Positions 20,264-31,029 are shown, counted from the stretch's first letter. The stretch: DNA of 64,000 nucleotides from Bedellia somnulentella (GCA_963576735.1 OY755178.1:12958001-13022000), one strand, 5' to 3'. The notes: generated by a model from the sequence alone, not told the origin. Made by a program: numbers and translations.

Positions 20264-21097
20264 AGACATCAATTGACTATAATATTTGAGAATAGCTAAT
20301 TTTTGTGACAGAGAATCCTATCGAACACACAACAAAAAACAACATGGTAATAACAATCACGAGACCAAATACTTTTTCTTTTTGTGCAAAAAAGAAACGA
20401 TTGCAACGAGGAAATCCCAAATCCTCAAGTCACATATGCGTTGAGTTGCCACGTCTTCTTGGAAATCACAAAACTTGAAAAAAATCAGGAAAGTTGATTC
20501 GTTGCCATTTCTTTCATCAGTTATTTGAGCAAAATAAATACTTGTCGGAATATTATATTTTGTCACTCAGACGTAATGTCGCGACGCTACGCCCCATTGC
20601 GACATAGAGACGACCCAGCACAAATAGTAAGCTCTAACTTAATTGGAACTAATCGATATCTTATTGGCACATGCACAAATATTCCAGAGATTGTCGAGTC
20701 ACCAGTCAAATTATGTGTTTTTTCGAAGAAACTTCTTATATCGTATCATTAATTTATTTAAATGCAATCAGAAGGATTTTAGCAGCTTAGTGTATTTGCA
20801 TTGCATGCTTTCGCAGATTAAGACAAATTATCTTAGCAATTCATTATTATTTTTCAAAGTCTGTGTTCTTCTGTGTCTGAGAAAGAAAACTAAGATTTTG
20901 CTTAAAATATTTTACGTTCGTTACCTTTGATTAACACAAAATAGCGGAAGATATGTGACTCGCCTCTAGCGCGTGGATCTATTAAATCAGGCTAACGTTG
21001 CCTAATTGCGCTCAGTCGCAATCAACAAGTGACAGGAACAGGTGTGTGACTCGAAGAAACAGTTTTATTATTTTAAGCGAGATAGCGGTTACCAAAA
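20264..21097. other. Unannotated DNA upstream of a THAP first exon
   Basis: Only short overlapping open frames. The last ~150 bp may include the promoter and 5' UTR of the THAP exon; no TATA box stands out. Confidence 0.3.
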
Positions 21098-21174
21098 ATG
21101 CCTTCGTGTGCTTTTATGCGTTGTACAAACTATTCCAAAAGAAAAAACAAATTTCATGGAATCACTTTTCACTC
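21098..21174 (+). CDS. First exon of a THAP-domain protein
   Basis: ATG in a good context (ACCAAAAATGCC) opens MPSCAFMRCTNYSKRKNKF then HGITFHS and ends at the consensus donor CGTAAGTAC. The Met-Pro-x-Cys start, the second cysteine (Cys-x4-Cys) and the GITFH motif are the hallmark beginning of the zinc-binding THAP DNA-binding domain, and an intron at this point is common in the family. I find no continuation: the next acceptor (TTTTGCAG at 21239-21246) gives a stop within a few codons. It may be a transposase/domesticated THAP gene or a stranded first exon. Confidence 0.6.
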
Positions 21175-21269
21175 GTAAGTACATAAAAACTTAAAAAGAA
21201 TATGATATTTTTAAATTCACTTATTGCTTTGTTCGCTATTTTGCAGAGTGAGATAGAAATATACAATAC

Positions 21270-21400
21270 CTTGATGTGCGACAAGTTAAGTATGATTCCG
21301 CTCGCGCTACTTTCGATGACAAGTTAAGTATGAAGACGCACGACAGCAGCATGCGCTTGTCTCGCTCGCGCCACTTTCGAATCAAATATGTTTGTCTCTG
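21270..21400 (+). repeat. Short interleaved direct repeats
   Basis: GACAAGTTAAGTATGA occurs at about 21279 and 21319, and GCTCGCGC(T/C)ACTTTCGA occurs twice about 65 bp apart. The region is relatively GC-rich and directly downstream of the THAP exon. Possibly promoter-like or part of an unknown element. Confidence 0.35.
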
Positions 21401-22016
21401 TCGTTCGGTAGCGTACAACGTTAAATAACAAATACAGTTGTGTGAGTGTGCGTGTTGTGTAGTTGTGAATATACCTCTTTTCAGTTGAAGATTATAAGTA
21501 CGTGCCGTATCTTGTTGTTTTAATCAAAGTTCGTTACTACAAGAAGTATTGTTTTAAAAGAAAATTAATGAACAGGGTATTATTATTTTTACCTCACGCG
21601 TAGGCAAATGTAGCAAAATGGCCAAGCCTTATATTTTTACTAATGTGTAAAGTTTGTAAAGAAATCGGCCTTCAAAGATTAGGGAGTATTTTACAATCAT
21701 TGATCCATTTAAATAAATTGGCTGAGGTATTTCTTATTCTGAAGCTACCCTCCTTTGGAATAAAATAATGATATCATAAAGATACTTAGTTCTTTTCTTT
21801 ATAGAGGGGCAATTTTAAAGTTATATTAAATAAATTTATTTATTTCACACAGCGCCGCCTCAAAGCTATGAGGTTAAGAAAGTTTGAACTGGGCGTTTAG
21901 TCTATATAGCGCGTTGTGTAAAGTGGAGCGGGCGCATTGTTATAGTGCAGTTGCTACGGTTGCTTGTTAGAAAATTACGACCGACAATTTCGTTATATGC
22001 TGCTTTGGTTCTATAA

Positions 22017-22313
22017 TTGAATAAAAACTTGAAGGTCAGTGGAAGTCAAGAATGTTTTCTGAATCGTATTGATAACGGTGAACACGCGGGCACACATCTT
22101 ATTCCTGATCAAGAAAGAAAGGAAACAATTAAACATAGAGACCCCAACCAAACACTAATTATGACATACAGCGCAGAGAAGGGACCTCTTACAATGCCTC
22201 AAAAGAAGGTCAGAGGTACCCCATGGACAAAGAAGGGGGCTTTGCTTGGACTTAAAAATACTAAGCCAACTTTGATAGTTATTTATGGAAAAGATGGTAA
22301 AAAATATTGTTAG
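22017..22313 (+). CDS. Unrecognised 98-codon open frame
   Basis: Open from a TTG to a TAG; the first internal ATG is at about 22159. The peptide is lysine-rich and hydrophilic with KKVRGTPWTKKGALLGLKNT. No domain recognised, no signal peptide, and no splice context found. Could be the end of a decayed element ORF. The upstream region has GTCTATATAGCG, but nothing proves expression. Confidence 0.2.
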   Translation: MNKNLKVSGSQECFLNRIDNGEHAGTHLIPDQERKETIKHRDPNQTLIMTYSAEKGPLTMPQKKVRGTPWTKKGALLGLKNTKPTLIVIYGKDGKKYC

Positions 22314-22597
22314 AGATTCGTTCAGCCACATCGCAAAACAACTACTTCAAAAATATTTTTAACAATATGAAAACAGACTTCAAAGTTGAAAAACAACCGA
22401 AAATAAACAATCAAGTACTAAAAAGTAAGAAATAAGTTTTTTTAAATTAAAGATGAGTACTGTGATAAACACCTTAGGAATTCCTTTATTCCACACGTGT
22501 CAGTTCAACCTACCTAAATCTTAAAATGCTTTTAAATTAATTTGTGAGTCGGTCGGTGTATGGTCTACAATTATACATCTTGACTAAAAAAGACTCA

Positions 22598-22770
22598 AAC
22601 GTTCACGCTGAATATCCCCGAAGGGGGTTAGCAGGATACTAATACTTTTGAACATCGCGTGACATTGTCACCTGTTGTTCAGAGTACCCACGATTTGCTT
22701 GGGCAGTGTACTCACGTGATACAGGGCAGGCCTATCAGCGTTTAGAACAAATACACTGTCACATGATTGT
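22598..22770 (-). repeat. SINE family A, 5'-truncated
   Basis: GTTCACGCTGAATATCCCCG, ACATTGTCACCTGTTGTTCA, TACTCACGTGATACAGGGCA. It lacks the tRNA head and ends abruptly at ACATGATTGTGAG, where the next repeat begins. Confidence 0.7.
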
Positions 22771-22774
22771 GAGT

Positions 22775-23230
22775 TTCGACAGTCCCCTCGATTTCTTGGG
22801 ATGCCATCATCAGATCCTGGTCTCATGGTACTTTCTCGGTAACAATAACATAAGAAAAGAAATGTTTATTGAATCTGTACTTCTCTTCATAAAAGCTACG
22901 AAGAGGAGTATAAATCTATATATTAATGTTGAAAGAACTATTTGAAACAGCATAACATTATGATTTCCAGAAGCAAATGCCAATATAACTTCAGAAAATA
23001 TGTAAAACGCGGTACATGTGCCTATAAAATGTGAGGGTTCCCCTTGATTTTTCCAGGATCCTATCATCAGACCCTGGTATCCTCATCATGGTACTATTCC
23101 GGGAGTATCTTCTTTGTAATAAAAAAATAATAATCAAAATCGGTTCATAAATGGCGAAGTAATCGGCGTACAACATAAAAAAAAGGTCGAATTGAGAACA
23201 CTCCTTTTTTGAAGTCGGTTAAAAAACCCC
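22775..23230 (+). repeat. Lepidopteran interspersed repeat, two modules
   Basis: Two related modules about 270 bp apart: CATCATCAGATCCTGGTCTC (22806) and CTATCATCAGACCCTGGTAT (about 23060), each followed by an AATAA-rich stretch. The second continues into AATCGGTTCATAAATGGCG and ends TTTTTTGAAGTCGGTTAAAA. I recognise this 3' end from moth and butterfly retroelement annotations but cannot name the family. Two minus-strand open frames overlap it by chance. Confidence 0.45.
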
Positions 23231-23787
23231 TAAAGAAAGAGGGTAGTTGTTTTCGAAACCGATTTATAGTTTTATTACAGCTTTATTTAAAGCCTGGCCT
23301 CATTTTAGGCAACACTTGAAATCATACAATATTATACCTCTAAAATATTCCTAGATCAGATTTATTTTGTATGACATATTATGATAATTTATTCACAAAA
23401 ACTGTAAAATAAAAAAAAAATGTAAATACATTAATTACATATTTTTATTTAAAATCGTTTTTACTGTACTTTCCGCATGCCCTGGTTGAAAAGTAATTTG
23501 TGTAAATGTTATATTGTAAAAAGTTTGAAATCATGCGATTTCGACACATTTAATCGAAAGTGGGGAGAATTTATCTAGATATCTGTTTCTAATATGGATT
23601 CGGTATTGAAGATGAAGAGATAATAGCCAATCAGAGTAACATAATGTCAAGCCTTTGATTAACAGCAATAACAATATACTTGATTATGATCCCTTGTCTA
23701 ATGTCACGTCTAAATGTACTTGTTACTGCTTGCAAAGCCACTTACTTATTTAGATAATAAAAGGAGATGTTCGAAAATGTTGCCACT
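23231..23787. other. AT-rich DNA, nothing recognised
   Basis: No supported features. Confidence 0.35.
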
Positions 23788-23912
23788 ATTTAGGCTCTAA
23801 CCGCATCGCCCAAGAATCGGTTTAAGAGCCCTAATACCCTAAACTGATTATTACGACAACAGCAGGAAGAAATGAGTCAGTGTTTTTCTAAGCCGACGCT
23901 ATACAGCCTTTA
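23788..23912 (-). repeat. SINE family B 5' half
   Basis: GGCTCTAACCGCATCGCCCA, AAGAGCCCTAATACCC, TTTCTAAGCCGACGCTATAC. The 3' part is missing. Confidence 0.55.
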
Positions 23913-24339
23913 TTTAAAATTAGTGTTATATTATACATCTATTTCTAACTCTAAACACTCACAAAAAAAATCTCACTTAATCAAATTAGTGAAACAATCC
24001 TTAGATATCAAAGTTTTAATTATAAATTAGATGCTTCGTAATTATGCTCCCACATGATGAAATTATAAGCGTGAAAAGCGCTCGACTTTGATTGTAATGT
24101 AATATGAATTCCAGCTTTAGTTCATTAATGTATGGTATATAATACCGTTATCAAAGTCTCCTTCCCGCTTACAGGAATTGTGTGTAAGAGAGACTTTTCA
24201 AAAGGCATCCGAACTCAAGATGAAAGATTAATGAAGCCGTTTCTGAGACTAGTTTCATGAATCATTATAATTAACACACGTCAGTCTTATACTGGTATTA
24301 TTTTCTTAAGCTTATATTTTGTTATTGGCTAAGTGAGTA

Positions 24340-24532
24340 TATGTATGTATACATTGTTAGTTTCAGAATCAGAAATTCATTAGCCACTTTTGGAAGTTAA
24401 GTTTAAATAAAGCTTGTTGGTGCTGTGTCTCCAACCGTATCGCATAATAATCACTAAAAAGCCACTTTTATCACTTTAGTATTATTGATGATATGTATGA
24501 TGATGTATTCTAAGCCAAAATTACACAGCTTA
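24340..24532 (-). repeat. SINE family B, degraded
   Basis: CATTAGCCACTTTTGGAAGT, TGTGTCTCCAACCGTATCGC, TCTAAGCCAAAATTACACAG. Confidence 0.55.
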
Positions 24533-24614
24533 ATAATAAAATATGTAACAAACATATGTGAATAAATAACGTGCCTAAAACTACACAATAACAATTTAAA
24601 CCAGCTACGAGTTC

Positions 24615-24803
24615 CCGATCATTCAAAACTCAATACTAAGAGTATATTTTCCTCGCAAGTCAAGAGTAAAGACAAACTTTAGTACAAGTCAGTCCCTGGC
24701 CAGCCGTCTCAAACCAATATTTACTTACCAACTCTTACTTTGGATTAAATCGTATTTGATGCCCTTTACAAATTCACGGTGCGAATCAATCGAGCTTTTG
24801 TTG
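24615..24803 (-). pseudogene. Inverted duplicate of the 1.5-1.7 kb region including pseudo-exon
   Basis: The reverse complement matches 1526-1715. The 75-bp exon-like unit is at 24729-24803 and reads NKSSIDSHREFVKGIKYDL. The donor TGGTAAGTA is kept but the acceptor AG has become CG, so this copy is probably not spliced. It forms one end of the inverted segmental duplication. Confidence 0.5.
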
Positions 24804-25562
24804 CGAAGGAAATATTTCGGGATAAGGTTTTGTGTCTTTAAAATTAAAAGGATTAAATTACATTTTTTACTAAAGTATGAATTGTTTTTTAAATTAATAA
24901 AACTAAATTTTGCCTGCGTTGTCGTATGTATATGTAAAATTGAGTGGAAGGCAGTGTTGAGTCAAGTTAAAGTTAAATCAATCTTTAAACTACACTTGAA
25001 AATGAGTAAGGCACCGACTTCAACTAATCTTTGACTTCATTTCTTAGTATCTGAATTAGATTCTTAAGCAAACATATTAACGCGTTATTACCTTTCTTTA
25101 AACCGGTTTATTATGTAAAATTTGCGTTATTAATGCTTAAGATTAAACAAAATAAAAACAATTCTATTAGTTTTACAGAAACCAAAAACTTAGCCCGAAC
25201 CAATTTCCTAGGAGCATAAGTTCAATTTAAAATCTATAAGTAAAATTTAAAACCTATTCAATATTTATGTTTTAATTACCCATTTTCATTATTTACAAAA
25301 AAACGGCGTTTTTTGTCAAAAAATGAGTTATCGGAATTATAATTGTGTTATAAAATTAAGAGGCTGGATTTCTGGATTTCTGGATGATCGTGATCAGCTA
25401 GAGAGACAGTATGTAGGATATTTACGTTATGATAGAAAAAGTGAATTGTATATTTTTTAATTACATAGTCTATAACTTTAAAAATAATAACGGTTATAGT
25501 AATGTGTGTGGGTTTGTTTGTTGTAAATTATCTTATCAATACAATAGTATTTTTATTTCCAG
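24804..25562. other. Diverged intergenic part of the duplication
   Basis: Contains an open plus-strand frame (24756-25034) with no family resemblance. The rest is AT-rich. It lies between two exon copies that match the left edge of the window in inverted order. Confidence 0.3.
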
Positions 25563-25597
25563 ACTACAATGCAGTGTCAGTGGCAGTTGTGACAACC

Positions 25598-26901
25598 TAC
25601 AGATCCACAATCATAACTTGGCCGGCGGCGACTCTGGTACTACTGTCGCCATTTTGAAATTTCGGCCTGTCATTGTCAGTTAGTTCTTAACTAAATAAAA
25701 ATTATAGGGTGACCTACGTATATAATAAATTGTCACTTTCATAAATATTTTTTGTAGTGGAAACTTTTTTACAAAGACAATTATTTTTATGATGTATCTT
25801 TGCTTATTGATAAACGCTTTTATTTCCAGTATTCAATATAAAAATTCATGAAAATTATTATTTATATTGTTAAATTTTATCTAAGTAGGCTAACACCGTC
25901 CGAAAAGTTGTGCGCGCATCGATAGTCATGCGGTGAGGGTTACGGGAAGTGGGGAAATGCTCCTGAATAAGATTTCACTTCGTATACACTGATGCGTGGG
26001 ACTCTGCCAAACCCCTTCGGGGGTATTCGGCGTAAACGTTTATGTTATGTTATATGTAACAAGGTTGTTAACAGCAATAAAAAAGTGCCCATAAATTCAC
26101 TGACCCAGCAAAATGAATGACCCAAACGATATCTGATGTTTAGAATTATTTTTTCTGTGCTACCTTTTAGGGGGATCTATGTGTGAATATGAAATGTAAA
26201 AGACAGTACACGACAAGGTAAGCCTCTGATTTACAGGATTAAAAAAATGATTTTATGTAGTTACCCACTTATTAACTCTGAGTGTCACAAGTAACAAATC
26301 CTTGAGTATAAAATAATGAGTTTGCAGAGAAGAACCATTGGCAGTGTTATCGCTAAAAGCGATCTCTTCTAGACAACATTTGGGAGGTAAGATAAGCAAC
26401 ACAGTCATTCGGGTAGACATACCAGACAAGGGCAAAAATAAATAAATATAATTAGCTTACATTAAAACGAACTTGTTTACTTACAATAATAGTTATTACA
26501 TACATATACTCATGGCTGTAAATCAAAGGGGTAGCCAGAGCTAAGGATATAGAAACTCCTCAGCCACTTTTGGAAAGTTGAGTGGGGTAAAGATGGGAAA
26601 ATAAAGGTTATTGGTGATGGGTCTCCAACCGCATCGCCAATACCGTTAGTCGCCTCTTACGTACACCCACCGGCAGAAATGGGGTAGTGATATTCTAAGC
26701 CGACACTACATAGCAACTAGTTATTAATGAAATGAATATTATATAATCTGTTTTATTAAGACATTTCAATACTGTACTACATAAATTAGCCTGTTTGATG
26801 AAAAAATATTTCCCTTATAATGGTTAATTTTTATTTACTGGCAATACTAATATCGATGACAGCGACGCCCTTACCGGCCAAGATAAGATTGTGGATCTGT
26901 A
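25598..26901 (+). mobile_element. TA-flanked inverted-repeat DNA transposon, copy 1 (internally deleted)
   Basis: Ends are TACAGATCCACAATCATAAC...TTGGCCGG and its complement CCGGCCAAGATAAGATTGTG...GATCTGTA, about 28 bp. Comparison with the intact exon at 764-858 shows the insertion point, giving independent evidence for the boundaries and a TA target duplication (Tc1/mariner-like; inference). It contains a family B SINE (26500-26707) and only the 3' end of a family A SINE (about 25990-26045). About 430 bp present in copy 2 are missing. No transposase. Confidence 0.75.
26500..26707 (-). repeat. SINE family B carried inside transposon copy 1
   Basis: ACATACATATACTCATGGCT, CTCCTCAGCCACTTTTGGAA, GGGTCTCCAACCGCATCGCC, AAGCCGACACTACATAGCAA. 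The same insertion is present in transposon copy 2, so it predates their separation. Confidence 0.75.
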
Positions 26902-27165
26902 CTAAAGTTTTGACAAAGGAGGGGCCAGATTCAATAGAGACAGCATGAGTGTTATAAACGGTGAGTATTTACCTATGTCTGTTCCAACTGGAATATTGAA
27001 ATGTCATCTGACAGGTCAAGTATGCGTTAGGTCCAGCATATTTGTGTTGGCTGCGGAAAAAGAATTTTTTATTCATATCAAATTGTAAGAAGTGGACTCT
27101 TAAACATCAAGTTTTGAAGTTTTAATGGCTAGTTTTATTTAAATACTTCAACTTATGCTTCATCT

Positions 27166-27342
27166 CATAAATAAAAGATGTTATTAAAGGAAAGAAAAAT
27201 TTCGACACTGGCGGGGGCGTATACCCGAAGGTCGCGGGTTCGAACCCCGCCAGTGTCGAAATTTTTCTTTCCTTTAATAACATCTTTTATTTATGAGTAA
27301 TAATCCCCACATGAGGAATTCATGTCAAAAAACATTAAAAAA
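27166..27342 (+). repeat. SINE family C, snap-back copy with 13-bp target duplication
   Basis: Flanked by TTATGCTTCATCT at 27153-27165 and 27343-27355. The sense part contains GGCGTATACCCGAAGGTCGC then GGGTTCGAACCCCGCC (tRNA-like anticodon and T arms), GTGTCGAAATTTTTCTTTCC, CATGAGGAATTCATG and CATTAAAAAA. The first ~50 bp are the reverse complement of the body just after the tRNA part. Together they form a hairpin of about 50-bp arms (27166-27216 with 27246-27297). Confidence 0.75.
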
Positions 27343-27639
27343 TTATGCTTCATCTATCCGAGTGTACGGGCTTTCCGTACATTTTGCTGAGGCAAACAAT
27401 TTAGTTATAGTGTAATTTACTTAACAGTTGAGTTCGTATCGGTTCATCAAGACAATCGCGCGCGCTCATTATATCATATAACATTTATCATTATTTCGTA
27501 TCATTTTAAAATAAACATTTTTTATATCTTAAATATATTATCATTTATTTATCATACCTATCACAAAAGCTGTACAAAACCCGTACACCGAGTATTTCAT
27601 CTTTCGTAACTTCTTAAGATAAATCATAAGTTACATCTC

Positions 27640-27775
27640 ACTCAAATTAACACTTCGCTAGTTGCCAAGAAAGGGCCGCTTTTATCAAGTCTCAATTTAA
27701 AGAAATCCGTTTTGAAACAGGTAAATCTACGAGTGGAATCAACGAAGAAATAATTTGGATAAGCATAAATTCACC
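27640..27775 (+). pseudogene. Duplicate of the membrane-protein exon, truncated
   Basis: Matches the reverse complement of about 60-200, including AAAGAAATCCGTTTTGA, GGTAAATCTACGAGTGGAAT and CAACGAAGAAATAAT. The copy stops just before the membrane helix, at GGATAAGCATAA, where a LINE 3' end begins. Substitutions upstream remove the clean acceptor seen in the original. Confidence 0.7.
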
Positions 27776-28016
27776 CACTGAAGTGGCAATGGGCAGGGCA
27801 CATTGCACGCGAACCGACGGCCGTTGGGGCTCGAAGGTTCTGGAGTAGCGACCACGTACCGGACGACGCAGTGTGGGTAGGCCTCCCACAAGGTGTACCA
27901 ACGACTTGGGCAAGATCGCGGGAAGCCGATGGATGAGGGCAGCACAGGACCGGTCGTTGTGGAGATCTTTGGGGGAGGCTTATGTCCAGCAGTAGACGTC
28001 TATAGGCTGATGATGA
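27776..28016 (+). pseudogene. 5'-truncated LINE 3' end with TGATGATGATAA tail
   Basis: One frame reads WQWAGHIARETDGRWGSKV, then WRPRTGRRSVGRPPTRWTND and SRWMRAAQDRSLWRSLGEAY, a well-known C-terminal signature of insect non-LTR elements. It ends in a TGATGATGATAATGATA tail. ATTCACC occurs at both junctions (about 27771 and 28021) and may be the target duplication. It is different from the master LINE at 58.8 kb. Confidence 0.7.
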
Positions 28017-28880
28017 TAATGATATTCACCAGACGACAAGGAGTATTTCTACAATTTCTACTGATTCACGTACCTCGGAGACAGTTTCAAATTACCCCCC
28101 AAAGACTATCCTGTCACTGAAAAGGAAGAAATCTATATATCAGCGTGATAAATTTGAGTCTCACTCTCGTAGTCGTGTGTTACTATATCGTGAATATTAG
28201 ATCTATGAATGAGTAGAAAAATTAGACGGAATTGATAACTTTAGTAACTAAAAAACCGTGTATACTAATATTCCTATTATTATATGTCTTTTGAGAATCT
28301 GAAAATGCAATTTGGAATTTAATGATAGTTGATATAGAATAGGGAATATTAATATGAAACGAGAGTTTGCATTACTACATTTCTCTGCACGAGTGCCGGC
28401 TCTGGGAATGGATGGAAATATTCTTGCAATCTTGACTATCTCAACACAATTATTATTCGGATTAATTCAAAATTTATATAATCTTTTATGTTTATTTATA
28501 ACGTATACAATATCATATACCAATTTTATTAACAATGAATTTAATTGATTTAATTACACTTAACTTTATTTATTTTTAAAATTACGTATTAATCTGTATC
28601 ACATTCCGTAACAAGGAAACCATTTTTATAAGGTTGCTTGGAATTCAAATTCAGTTTAATAATTGTGTATGGACTACTTAAAGGTGAAATCTTTGATCAA
28701 AGAAAGAACTGAGTTACTCTTGCCCACCGTTGGCTAAACATTTGAGGTGTATATTATGTTTACCTAATCTCAAGAGATTTAGTAAAAATATAATCCATTT
28801 CAATCTTTGATCATATCAACGTACAAAAGTGGACCGCGAGAATGACAAGACTGTTTGACAATTAAATATTTAAAGAATGT
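28017..28880. other. AT-rich DNA, nothing recognised
   Basis: Short random open frames only. It lies between the two inverted copies of the TA-flanked transposon. Confidence 0.35.
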
Positions 28881-29068
28881 TACAGATGCACAATCTTTTC
28901 TTGGCCGGTAAGGGCTGTCGCTGTCATCGATATTAGTATTGCCAGCAAATAAAAAATAACCATTATAAGGGAAATAACTTTACATCATACAGGCTAATTT
29001 ATTTATGTATTGAAATGTCTTAATACAACAATTTATATAATATTCATTTAATTAATAACTAGTTGCTG

Positions 29069-29315
29069 TGTAGTGTCGGCTTAAAATAGCACTACCCCAT
29101 TTCTGCCGGTGGGCGTACGTAAGAGGTGACTAACGGTATTGGGGTTTTAAGAGGTTTTTGGGCGAAGTGGTTGGAGACCCATCACCAATAACCTTTATTT
29201 TACCATCTTTACCCCACTCAACTTTCCGAAAGTGGCTGAGGAGTTTCTAGTTCCTTAGCTCGGGCTACCCCTTCTAGGGATTTACAGCCTTGAGTATATG
29301 TATGTATGTATGTAA
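29069..29315 (+). repeat. SINE family B inside transposon copy 2
   Basis: GCTGTGTAGTGTCGGCTTAA, GGTGGGCGTACGTAAGAGG, GGTTGGAGACCCATCACCAA, CTACCCCTTCTAGGGATTTA, TGAGTATATGTATGTATG. Confidence 0.8.
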
Positions 29316-29767
29316 TAGCTATTATTGTAAGTAAACAAGTTCGTTTTAATGTAAGCTAATTATATTTATTTATTTTTGCCCTTGTCTGGTATGTCTACCC
29401 GAATGACTGTGTATCCTAAATTTGATGATCTTACCTCCCAAATGTTGTCTGGAAGCTTTTAGCGATAACACTGCCAATTGTACTTTTCTGCAAGCTGTTT
29501 CATTATTTTATACTCAAGGATTTGTTATTTGTGACATTTAGAGTTAATAAGTGGGTAACTACTTAAAATCATTTTTTTAATCCTGTAAATTAGAGGCTTA
29601 CCTTGTCGTGTACTGTCTTTTACATTTCATATTCACACATAGATCCCCCAAAAAGGTGGCGCAGAAAAAATAATTCTAAACATCAGATATCGTTTGGGTC
29701 ATTCATTTTGCTGGGTCAGTGAATTTATGGGCACTTTTTTATTGCTGTTAACAACCTTGTTACATAT

Positions 29768-30120
29768 AACATAACATAACATAAACGTTTACGCCGAATA
29801 CCCCCGAAGGGATTTGGCAGAGGTACTAATACTTCTGAACATCACGTGACTTTGTCACCTGGTGTTCAGAGTACCCACGCTTTTCATGAACAGTATACTC
29901 ACGTGATAGGGGGCAGGACTATCGCCGTTTTCCACGAATACACTGTCACATGACTAAGTACAACTCAGCCATGTGGGTTTCCTCACCGTTAACAACCGTG
30001 ATAAATTAACCACACATATGACTTTAGAAAAGACAAATTGGTGTAGGCCCGATTCGGGATTTGAAGACTAGTGAGTTGCTTGCACCTTAACCGGTGTTCT
30101 ACCCATTAAGCTATCACGTC
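29768..30120 (-). repeat. SINE family A inside transposon copy 2
   Basis: ACATAACATAACATAAACGT tail, TTACGCCGAATACCCCCGAA, CATCACGTGACTTTGTCACC, tRNA-like head ending CATTAAGCTATCACG. Only its last ~55 bp survive in copy 1. Confidence 0.8.
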
Positions 30121-30908
30121 GTATTTGCCTTGTATTTTTATATATATGTCAGACAGTTATGACTTAAGAAATGACACATTGGTACATCCCCGCATTAGGA
30201 TTAGAACCCACGCATCAGTGTATACGAAGTGAAATCTTATTCAGGAGCATTTCCCAACTTCCCGTAACCCGCACCGCATGACTATCGATGCGCGCACAAC
30301 TTTTCGGACGGTGTTAGCCTACTTAGATAAAATTTAACAATATAAATAATAATTTTCATGAATTTTTATATTGAATACTGGAAATAAAAGCGTTTATCAA
30401 TAAGCAAAGATACATCATAAAAATAATTGTTTTTGAAAAAAAGTTTCCACTACAAAAAAATATTAATGAAAGTGATAATTTATTATATACGTAGGTCACC
30501 CTATAATTTTTATTTAGTTAAGAACTAACTGACAATGACAGGCCGAAATTTCAAAATGGCGACAGTAGTACCAGAGTCGCCGCCGGCCAAGTTATGATTG
30601 TGGATCTGTACTTGGTATGCCAAATCCCTTGAAATTTTGTCTCAGTATACGTACAAATACACTAGTTTTTGTCGTAGTCAAAAATACCAAGTAGTTTTGA
30701 TTTTATACACAACCAAAGTTTCGAAAAATATCGAGTCCCGCTAATAGTCACGTGACCGCTTGTGACGCCACGTCACAACGCGCCGCGCGGGCCGTATCAA
30801 GTCGGTAACGCTGTAATAGGTGCAATAGCTTGCGCAGTATTTTGATGGGTTTTCGTCCGCGAAATACGTTAATAGTTCAATAATAGTAATTATTATTCGT
30901 TTAATAAA

Positions 30909-31029
30909 ATGGATGAAGGATTCGGAAAAGGGCAATCGGATAATCTACCTAAAATAGATGGATTATTGGTTGCGCATTATTTATCAACAAATAGTAATTT
31001 CGTTGCCGCCAAAATGCGAGGAATAAAAA
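30909..31029 (+). CDS. Candidate first exon, YqaJ/SWIM-type protein
   Basis: ATG at 30909 opens MDEGFGKGQSDNLPKIDGLL then VAHYLSTNSNFVAAKMRGIK and ends at the donor AAAGTAAGTAAAC. The LPKID...LSTN..FV.A..RG.K pattern resembles the N-terminus of arthropod proteins that continue with a SWIM zinc finger and a YqaJ-type exonuclease domain; I recall this from annotation and cannot verify it. GC-rich DNA with CACGTGACC and CGCGCCGCGCGGGCC lies 100-170 bp upstream, as expected of a promoter. No downstream exon was recognised, so the exon may be stranded. Confidence 0.4.

Larger units (their letters stand above)
25563..26960 (+). pseudogene. Duplicate of the 764-858 exon, split by a transposon
   Basis: The acceptor TTTTATTTCCAG is followed by 35 bp of exon (25563-25597), then the 1.3-kb TA-flanked transposon, then 59 bp of exon (26902-26960) and the donor GTGAGT. 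Relative to the original there is a TGA in the exon frame (AAGTTTTGACAAAGG) and a 1-bp length difference further on. The copy is therefore a pseudo-exon even without the insertion. Confidence 0.7.
28881..30610 (-). mobile_element. TA-flanked inverted-repeat DNA transposon, copy 2
   Basis: Bounded by TACAGATGCACAATCTTTTC at the left and GTTATGATTGTGGATCTGTA at the right. It is the reverse complement of copy 1 at 25598-26901 along nearly its whole length and looks highly similar. It contains the same family B SINE (29069-29315) and a full family A SINE (about 29768-30120). It also has a second B-box-like sequence (GGTTCTAATCC on the minus strand near 30198) not explained by family A. No transposase frame. 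Confidence 0.75.

Noticed and set aside
22159..22313. Small secreted or toxin-like peptide
   Set aside because: No signal peptide and no cysteine pattern; left as an unrecognised open frame.
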